Assembly (NCBI RefSeq): GCF_021365465.1
Contig: NZ_CP089932.1
Coordinates: 2,356,001 to 2,420,000 of the forward strand
DNA length: 64,000 nt
From: Erwinia tracheiphila
Lineage (GTDB): Bacteria; Pseudomonadota; Gammaproteobacteria; Enterobacterales; Enterobacteriaceae
Reading direction: 5' to 3'
The notes beneath the pieces are model-generated. The model was not told where the DNA came from. It saw only the letters and a program-made list of their open reading frames with translations, and searched no databases. Positions 58,146 through 64,000 of the stretch are shown here, piece after piece. The position numbers were made by a program, and so were the translations under genes. Numbering within the stretch: the stretch's first letter is position 1; every line of letters begins with the position of its first letter.

Positions 58146-59096
58146 ATAAGGAGTCCGTAGCGTAATGGTTTAAAGTTAATCTGTGTATGAAACGATAAAC
58201 AGTGTACATAGAAATTTAGCAGTTAAACATACCCATCGCAGAAAATATTTCTTTATTTACCCGCTTTTTCATATTTTTTGCGAATGCCAGAAGACTTTCG
58301 GGAATATAATTGCAATATTAAGATTAGTCCTAAGTGGCTTATGCTGAGGTTACTTCACCAATTGAGTGAAAATTCTGTGCCGGTATTAATACAACATCAC
58401 GTAAGCAATTCGTAGGAAATTAACACAGGTAATCAATGTTCAGGTTGGTAATCAGTTAAATTACCTCTTTCCGGCAGGCAAACGTGTGGTGATTTTCTTT
58501 ATCCTTATTTCACAGGCAATAAGCTTTTTGATGCATTAAATGAATAGCGGTAAAATATCTGAAGAATTCAGGCTGGGTGATAAGTAATATACTAATACGT
58601 TTTTAGTTACAACATACTAATGAATCGCTCAAGAAGTAGCATTAACAATAGCAATTTGACTGGCCCGGCGTAGCGGTAAGTGATGCATTCAAACTAAATA
58701 ACCCGCCAGAATAGTACTCTACTTATGATCAGCCCTTATGAGATAGGGGATTAAGGTATTTTCGCTGCCATGTGGTGTTACATCAGGCTTGTCATACTCC
58801 GTTCTAATGTGCCTGTCAGATGTCCATAAATGGCATGTATAGCTATTTAGCATGCATAACCTGTGGAGATAGCGCACAAAATGCCTTACTGAATTTACGG
58901 TTTTTATTGGTAACAATGCCAGAAAAAAGGGCGTTACCCGATAAAAACAGTCAGCTTTTTTGCGTTATCAGCGGGGCGGCTTAAATCAGAAAAGAGTAAA
59001 CCAATGGCAATATTAATGTGGCTGTGCTGGAATGATGAGTGTTCAACTGACTGAATCAGGTTACTTGCGCACGGGCAGATTAAAGAGGAAACACAT
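58146..59096. other. Long intergenic region between hns and msrA
   Basis: About 950 bases hold the hns promoter region and a Ter site (58600-58622) but no supported gene. Open frames at 58719-58916 and 58934-59167 have no recognisable features. The length is unusual for this window's intact regions. Confidence 0.5.
58600..58622 (-). other. Ter site (replication fork barrier) near tus
   Basis: On the minus strand ATTAGTATGTTGTAACTAAA is identical to positions 2-21 of E. coli TerA, including the G of the GC(6) pair. It lies about 1 kb upstream of tus and outside the hns coding region. By polarity it should block forks moving leftward in the window, the same as the site at 22963. Confidence 0.92.
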
Positions 59097-59540
59097 ATGA
59101 CAATTGAGTATGCCATTATTGCAGGAGGCTGCTTCTGGTGCACGGAAGCCGTATTCAGGCAGATCAACGGTGTTGAATCAGTGGAAAGCGGCTATATTGG
59201 CGGCCAGTTGCCTAATCCCACTTACCGTCAAGTATGCAATGGTGATACTGGACATGCAGAAGCGATTCGCCTTCGTTTTGATTCGCAAAAAATCAGCTAT
59301 GGCGAGTTACTGGATATCAGTTTTGCCACCCACGATCCCACCCAGCTTAACAGGCAAGGCAATGATATGGGCACACAGTACCGATCGGCCATTTTTCCAC
59401 TAAATGAAGAGCAGGCTATCGAGGCTAAAGCGGCGATTGCCCGTGTACAGAGTGAATATCACAAGCCGGTTGTAACCACCCTTGAACGTGGAGAGTGGTA
59501 TCCGGCTGAGGATTACCACCAAAATTATTGGATAGGTTAA
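59097..59540 (+). CDS. msrA: MsrA-like methionine sulfoxide reductase, short C-terminus
   Basis: MsrA reduces methionine-S-sulfoxide in proteins. The catalytic [11 protein letters not shown] lies at residues ~10-20, followed by [31 protein letters not shown] and the C-terminal [20 protein letters not shown] then YHQNYW. The frame stops two residues later, whereas family members usually have ~20-30 more residues with resolving cysteines. It is 147 residues long without the N-terminal extension of E. coli MsrA (212). It could be active with another reductant, or it may be truncated. Confidence 0.85.
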   Translation: MTIEYAIIAGGCFWCTEAVFRQINGVESVESGYIGGQLPNPTYRQVCNGDTGHAEAIRLRFDSQKISYGELLDISFATHDPTQLNRQGNDMGTQYRSAIFPLNEEQAIEAKAAIARVQSEYHKPVVTTLERGEWYPAEDYHQNYWIG

Positions 59541-59615
59541 AGGAAAAATCGTGCAGGCCAGATTTGCTGGTCTGCGCACAACAGGGGATTTCACCCTCAG
59601 AGATTTTTGTTTTTT

Positions 59616-60772
59616 TTATCTCGATGCAATCCACAACGCCAGCAGTAGCAGCGTATTTAGTAATGAACGTACTGATGCCGTACCAGCCATAGTAGTACCA
59701 GAATACACCGCCCGGTGTCCCGTCGAAGCTCGATCCCAGATAGTAGTTGAACAGAGGCCTGTCCTCTTGCACGTCGTGTGCGGGGCCCAATCCAGCCACT
59801 GGCCACAGCGTGCGCGGCAAAGAACCCTGCCGCGAACAGCATCATTCCCAACATGACCGCCCAGATTGAACTACACAAAGTGATCAATACGCCACACACC
59901 ATTACGGCGGTTGAAAAAAGCAGTATTGCCGCGCGACCATATTTTGCCGTCATGACTCCTGCTCTGGGTGAACTCTACGACCCGGTGAGATAGACCAGCG
60001 ATAATAATCCAACCGTGGCTTGTGAAAGCGAATAAGGCGGCCCCAGTAAACGATATCCGATGCAATTAAAGAGGGTAACAAAGGTACCCATTAGCAAAAA
60101 ACCTTCTGCAAACAGCAGGGGTAGACTGGGATCTTGCCAGTGAAGACGAAAATTAATCATCAGGCAGCGTGGTTTCAGCGCGGCAGCAAGCGCCAGAAAG
60201 CCAATGGCGATGCGCCATGTAGTGAAGTCGGTGACCACCCCGTTTAGAAGGCGACCCGTCATGCCGCCGATGGAGTTGCCACTTATGTACAGCCCCCTTG
60301 AAAAGGTGATGACGCCAGGGTCACTTCTTCACTTAGCCTGGCCATGCCCACTGCCGCCACGTCACTAAGAGACAGCCCGGTCAATGCTCTTGTGATTAAA
60401 ATTCCATGCCAGCTGCCCATGGTTGCCGAAGCCAGTGTACAAACCGATGCCAACAGCAGGCCAGTCACCATTCGGGTTTACGCCCAACGGTGTCTGAAAC
60501 CAGCCCGGTTATCAGCCGCCCGAAAGCCAGCATTCCCGTTGCAACAGAAAGTGAGAGGCTGCTGGTTGCAGGGTCGACCTTAAATTCTTGAGAAAGCATT
60601 GGGAGTATGGGCTGCACACAATAAAGCAGTGCAAAAGTAGCCAGGCCGGCGGTAAAAAAGCGCCAGCGTTACCCGGATAAATTGCGGTGTTCCTTGTCGC
60701 TATCGGAGGCAACCTCAGAGGAAACCCGCAGATCACGAGCGCTAACGGGTGCAGTCTGTGACGGATTATTCA
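59616..60772 (-). pseudogene. ynfM: ynfM, MFS transporter (decayed)
   Basis: Segments in different frames match E. coli YnfM in order: TAGLATFALLYCVQPIL-like at about 60640, VTGLLLASVCTLASATMGSW and HGILITRALTGLSL near 60420, LINFRLHWQD-like and PLLFAEGFLLMGTFVTLFNC near 60110, YGRAAILLFSTAVMVCGVLI near 59920, and AGFFAAHAVASGWIGPR. At least five frameshifts are present, so no transporter is made. Its place beside mlc matches the E. coli order ynfK-mlc-ynfL-ynfM. Confidence 0.88.
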
Positions 60773-61088
60773 ATCTAATTTACTGAAAAATAATAAGTTA
60801 TTTGCCTGCATCTTTTCGTCGTGCAAGACTGGAAAATCTTAGCTGGCTTGCCCTGGATGAACAGGATGCCTTGTCAGAAGTCTGTCTGGCCTGGGCCAGA
60901 CCGCGCGAGGCCAGCGCCGCATTAATAAATATGAAAAAATGGTTGCCTGGCGGATCATAATGAAAAAGCAGCACTTATATGTGCACTAAATCACATTGCT
61001 GGTCAAATAGTTGACGAAGTAAAGGAAGTGTTTCACCATGTTCCACGGATTTATTTAGAACCGCGAAAATAAATAACGAGGGCAGGGC
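60773..61088. other. Upstream region of mlc with a short coding remnant
   Basis: A plus-strand frame around 60800-60959 (RRARLENLSWLALDEQDALS to MKKWLPGGS) looks protein-like but lacks a start and is not recognised. The rest presumably carries the mlc promoter. Confidence 0.35.
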
Positions 61089-62306
61089 GTGATAACGGAC
61101 AGTCAACCTGGCCACATAGACCAGATCAAACAAATCAATGCAGGCGTCGTTTATCGGCTAATCGATCGCTATGGTCCGATTTCACGCATTGACCTTGCCA
61201 GAAAAGCGCATCTGGCACCTGCCAGCATCACCAAAATTGTGCGTGAAATGGTGGATGCGCATCTGGTTCAGGAAACCGAATTCCAGGAATTGGGTAGCCG
61301 TGGGCGGCCTGCCGTGGCCCTGACGCTTGACACCGTCGCATGGCACTATCTTTCGGTACGCATCGGTTATGGTACCATCACGCTGGCGCTGCGAGATTTG
61401 AGTAGCGTGTTGTTGGTGGAAGATGTCTTGCCGCTTCCGGTTACTGCCTCTGAGCCGCTGCTGATCAGAATTATCTCTGAGATTGATGGTTTTTTTAACC
61501 GTCATCAGGAAAAACTGGAGCGGCTTACCGCGATTGCCGTCACCCTGCCAGGTATTGTGGACGCTGAAAAAGGCATCATCCATCATCTGCCTTTTTATCA
61601 GGCCGACAATATACCACTTGGGCCTGAGCTGAAAAGTCGAACCGGCCTGCCCGTTTACCTGCAGCATGATGTCTGTGCATGGCTTTTGGCTGAATCATTT
61701 TTTGGCGCTGCAAAAGATACCAGCGAAGTTATTCAGGTGGTGATTGATCATCACGTCACGGCTGGCGCGATAGTCGGGGGACGCCTGTTGCACGGAGGAG
61801 GCAAACTGCTGGTTGAAATCGGCCATACGCAGGTTGAACCCTATGGCAAGCAATGCTACTGCGGTAACCAGGGCTGCCTCGAAACCGTGGCCAGTTGTGA
61901 AAGTATACTCGCAATGGCATCATCCAGAATACGCACATCAAACAGCCGTCAGGAGCCGTTAAACATCGTGACGATTGAAAGCTTATGTGAAGCCGCAGTC
62001 GCGGGAGAGCGCTGGGCAAAAGATATCATTACGGACGTGGGATATAATGTTGGTCGTATTCTTGCCGTCATGGTTAACCTGCTCAACCCTCAAAAGATTC
62101 TGATTGGCTCGCCGCTCAATGCGGCAAAGGCCGTTTTGTACCCCGCGATTACTGACTGCATTCGACGGCAGGCATTCCCTTCCTACAGCGCCGGGGTAGT
62201 CGTACAGGAAACCAGCTTCCAGAATGAGGGAACGTTGCCTGGCGCGGCGCTGATAAAAGACGCCCTTTACAATGGTTCGCTGTTGCTTCGTCTTTTGCAG
62301 GGCTGA
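61089..62306 (+). CDS. mlc: Mlc, ROK-family glucose regulon repressor
   Basis: This 405-residue repressor (406 in E. coli) starts at a GTG. The helix-turn-helix lies at residues ~30-60 (LIDRYGPISRIDLARKAHLA), the ROK sugar-kinase-like fold follows, and the structural zinc site is in GKQCYCGNQGCLETV. Mlc represses ptsG, malT and manXYZ and is inactivated by binding dephosphorylated EIICB-Glc. The frame is intact. Followed by bioD2 as in E. coli/Salmonella. Confidence 0.95.
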   Translation: MITDSQPGHIDQIKQINAGVVYRLIDRYGPISRIDLARKAHLAPASITKIVREMVDAHLVQETEFQELGSRGRPAVALTLDTVAWHYLSVRIGYGTITLALRDLSSVLLVEDVLPLPVTASEPLLIRIISEIDGFFNRHQEKLERLTAIAVTLPGIVDAEKGIIHHLPFYQADNIPLGPELKSRTGLPVYLQHDVCAWLLAESFFGAAKDTSEVIQVVIDHHVTAGAIVGGRLLHGGGKLLVEIGHTQVEPYGKQCYCGNQGCLETVASCESILAMASSRIRTSNSRQEPLNIVTIESLCEAAVAGERWAKDIITDVGYNVGRILAVMVNLLNPQKILIGSPLNAAKAVLYPAITDCIRRQAFPSYSAGVVVQETSFQNEGTLPGAALIKDALYNGSLLLRLLQG

Positions 62307-62449
62307 AATTTTCTTACGCGGGTGCCAGTCCTGTTCACTTGCCCATACAGACATTAACAACTTTCTTCCCTGACCGTGTTTAGGCCTGTGGCTTTCGCGA
62401 TAAACGCCAGTAACCCTGCGAGCTATTGCCAAAAATCTTGCGCTAACGC

Positions 62450-62469
62450 AAGCCGCTTTTGAGCGGCTT
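62450..62469 (+). terminator. Possible terminator after mlc
   Basis: AAGCCGC pairs with GCGGCTT across TTTTGA, and a second overlapping stem CTTGCG/CGCAAG lies just before. The following sequence has few T, so the call is tentative. Confidence 0.5.
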
Positions 62470-62543
62470 CTCCTAAGATATTTCCTCTTCTTTCTTTACC
62501 AATGCTTATTATTTCTGTTGAGGGCCTGACTGTGGAAAGCAGC

Positions 62544-63215
62544 ATGTTAAAGCGTTTATTTGTCACCGGAACAGACACTGGCGTGGGGAAAACGGTAATC
62601 AGCCGCGCACTTTTACAAAAACTGTCTGGCGGGAACAGATGCGTAGCGGGTTTTAAACCCGTCGCAAAAGGCAGCCAGCGTACTGACAGAGGCTTGCGAA
62701 ATAATGATGCATTAATTTTACAGGCCGCTTCATCGCTGGCGCTTCCTTATTCTGCTGTTAATCCCATCACGTTACAGGATGACGAAATTAGCATTAGCGA
62801 GCATGGCGGCGTTGATTACCGGCTGTTAAGCGCAAGTCTGAACGCCTTGAGTGAGCAGACAGACCATGTGGTGGTCGAAGGGACCGGGGGATGGCGTAGT
62901 CTGATGAATGACATGCGGCCTCTGTCTGAGTGGGTGGTGTCGGAAAAGCTGGCAGTCATCATGGTGGTAGGCATCAAACTGGGCTGTATCAGCCATGCGC
63001 TGTTGACCGCGCAGGCGATAGCGAATGATGGTCTGCCACTGATCGGCTGGGTGGCAAACCGTATTAATCCTGGTTTAGCTAATTACACGGAAATTATAGA
63101 GGTGTTGAGTAAAAGCATTCCCTCGCCATTAATGGCTGAACTGCCTTACTTACCGAAAATTGAGACGCGGGAGCTGGCAAACTATTTCGACCTTAGTCAG
63201 GTCGCGCATAACTGA
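62544..63215 (+). CDS. bioD2: BioD2 (YnfK), dethiobiotin synthetase paralogue
   Basis: This protein is 223 residues from 62544 (MLKRLFVTGTDTGVGKTVIS), a start chosen because it aligns with E. coli YnfK (231 residues) and GGAAAG lies upstream; the open frame extends 42 bases further. The P-loop GTDTGVGKT, the FKPVAKGS segment and VVEGTGGWRSLMNDMRPLSE are intact. BioD carboxylates diaminopelargonate to dethiobiotin; the YnfK paralogue's physiological role is unclear. It follows mlc in the family order. Confidence 0.93.
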   Translation: MLKRLFVTGTDTGVGKTVISRALLQKLSGGNRCVAGFKPVAKGSQRTDRGLRNNDALILQAASSLALPYSAVNPITLQDDEISISEHGGVDYRLLSASLNALSEQTDHVVVEGTGGWRSLMNDMRPLSEWVVSEKLAVIMVVGIKLGCISHALLTAQAIANDGLPLIGWVANRINPGLANYTEIIEVLSKSIPSPLMAELPYLPKIETRELANYFDLSQVAHN

Positions 63216-63262
63216 TTACGTATGGTTTCGGCAAAAGGCGGCGTCCCTGCCGTCTGTCATGC

Positions 63263-64000
63263 TTAGACCAGATTCAGCGCACGGCGTGTACGGCCAGAGC
63301 TGAGATAAGTGGCAATATAATCCTGGGAAATCTCGCTACTGTAACGGCCCTCTTCATCCACAATTGGCATCCAGGTGGTGTCATGTTCGTGGAGTTTTGA
63401 CAGCACCACCCGCAGATTTTCTTCCGCTCGTCCCGTTACCTTAAAGGTATGCAGTATATCGCTACAGCTTCCGGCGATTGCGCGAGCTTCCCGACGTTTC
63501 ACATAACCCAGCGGGCGTTGTTCCTGGCCCACAACGGTAATGGAGCGCATATCATTATCATCCATCATGCCAAAGGCTTCAGACCGCGGGGTAGACAGCT
63601 GCACGGTAATCGTAGGTTGTTGATCGGTAACATCACTGGCTGAAACCAGTAACAGACGCTTGAGAGTACGGTCCTGGCCGACAAAGGAACCGACGAAATC
63701 ATTACGGGGCGTAGCCAGCAACTCATCAGGGCTGGCGCACTGTACAATTTTTTCCTGGTCGAAGACCGCAATCCGGTCACCCAGCTTGAGTGCTTCGTCA
63801 ATGTCATGGCTGACCAGCATCACCGTTTTCTTCAGCTGGCGCTGCATATCAAGAAATTCATTCTGGATAACCTCACGGTTAATCTGGTCAACCGCACCAA
63901 AAGGTTCATCCATCAATAAAACTGGTGGATCTGCCGCCAGAGCACGGATCACACCGATACGCTGTTGCTGACCACCCGACATCTCTCTGGGGTAGCGGTG
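63263..64000 (-). CDS. osmV: OsmV-type osmoprotectant ABC transporter ATPase (partial)
   Basis: The gene runs off the right end; 246 residues are visible. The signature MSGGQQQRIGVIRALAADP and Walker B VLLMDEPFGAVD appear at the beginning of the visible part, then the H-loop (LVSHDIDEALKLGDRIAV) and two C-terminal CBS domains (residues ~135-235 of the visible part), typical of glycine-betaine type ATPases (ProV/OpuCA/OsmV). In Salmonella the osmU operon lies next to ynfK-mlc, which supports osmV. The Walker A part lies outside the window. Confidence 0.88.
   Translation of the reverse strand, partial: HRYPREMSGGQQQRIGVIRALAADPPVLLMDEPFGAVDQINREVIQNEFLDMQRQLKKTVMLVSHDIDEALKLGDRIAVFDQEKIVQCASPDELLATPRNDFVGSFVGQDRTLKRLLLVSASDVTDQQPTITVQLSTPRSEAFGMMDDNDMRSITVVGQEQRPLGYVKRREARAIAGSCSDILHTFKVTGRAEENLRVVLSKLHEHDTTWMPIVDEEGRYSSEISQDYIATYLSSGRTRRALNLV

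Overview
The window looks like the replication-terminus region of a gamma-proteobacterial (Enterobacterales) chromosome. The intact housekeeping proteins (SapCD, TopA, CysB, RibA, PgpB, LapB, PyrF, YciH, FumC, Tus, H-NS, Mlc, BioD2) resemble their Escherichia coli/Salmonella counterparts in length and motifs. I infer an insect- or plant-associated, possibly Erwiniaceae-like lineage in an early stage of genome decay: it carries members of at least nine insertion-sequence families, many frameshifted genes, a fragment of an insecticidal Tc-toxin gene and a large autotransporter protease. The species cannot be fixed from sequence inspection alone.

Layout. 1-1.9 kb: sapC-sapD (and the first bases of sapF) on the minus strand, without sapA/sapB upstream. 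2.4-4.4 kb: IS481-type and IS256-type remnants. 4.6-7.9 kb: autotransporter with a zinc-protease motif. 8-12.1 kb: IS6 remnant, broken small genes, IS256 fragment, and an IS630 element that cut yciN and was itself hit by an intact IS4. 12.7-24.2 kb: conserved block topA-cysB-(IS1)-ymiA-yciX-like-(IS3 remnant where acnA is expected)-ribA-pgpB-lapA-lapB-Ter site-pyrF-yciH. 24.2-27.7 kb: IS256, IS200 and a ruined guaD. 27.7-33.5 kb: yeaL, gdhA, eptB, fabV. 33.6-37.5 kb: IS481 fragment, IS1, frameshifted Tat-type carbonic anhydrase and a broken ptrR-like LysR gene. 37.5-40.1 kb: early-region remnant of a Mu-like prophage ending with gemA-mor. 40.1-43.9 kb: nested IS256/IS481 elements. 44.3-50 kb: cupin, orphan YtfQ-like sugar-binding protein, and remnants of araA, add and tccC. 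50.5-58.6 kb: ydgA, intact IS91, fumC, tus, hns and two more Ter-type sites. 59-64 kb: msrA, ruined ynfM, mlc, bioD2 and the start of an osmoprotectant ABC operon (osmV).

The most notable logic is in the terminus system. A consensus Ter site lies between lapB and pyrF (as TerA does near pyrF in E. coli), a second lies about 1 kb upstream of tus, and a degenerate one sits in the tus promoter. All read the same way in the window, although in E. coli the pyrF-side and tus-side sites oppose each other; pyrF and tus also lie on opposite strands here. This implies an inversion, plausibly through insertion sequences. The tus reading frame is full length (309 codons) only if translation begins at an ATT codon.

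A second theme is short perfect tandem duplications (10-29 bp) in or next to genes. They truncate lapA, duplicate the gdhA start codon to create a seven-codon upstream ORF, and break a small gene at 9.2 kb. Together with the many single-base frameshifts they give a picture of ongoing gene loss in peripheral metabolism (guaD, add, araA, carbonic anhydrase, ynfM) while information-processing and envelope genes are kept.
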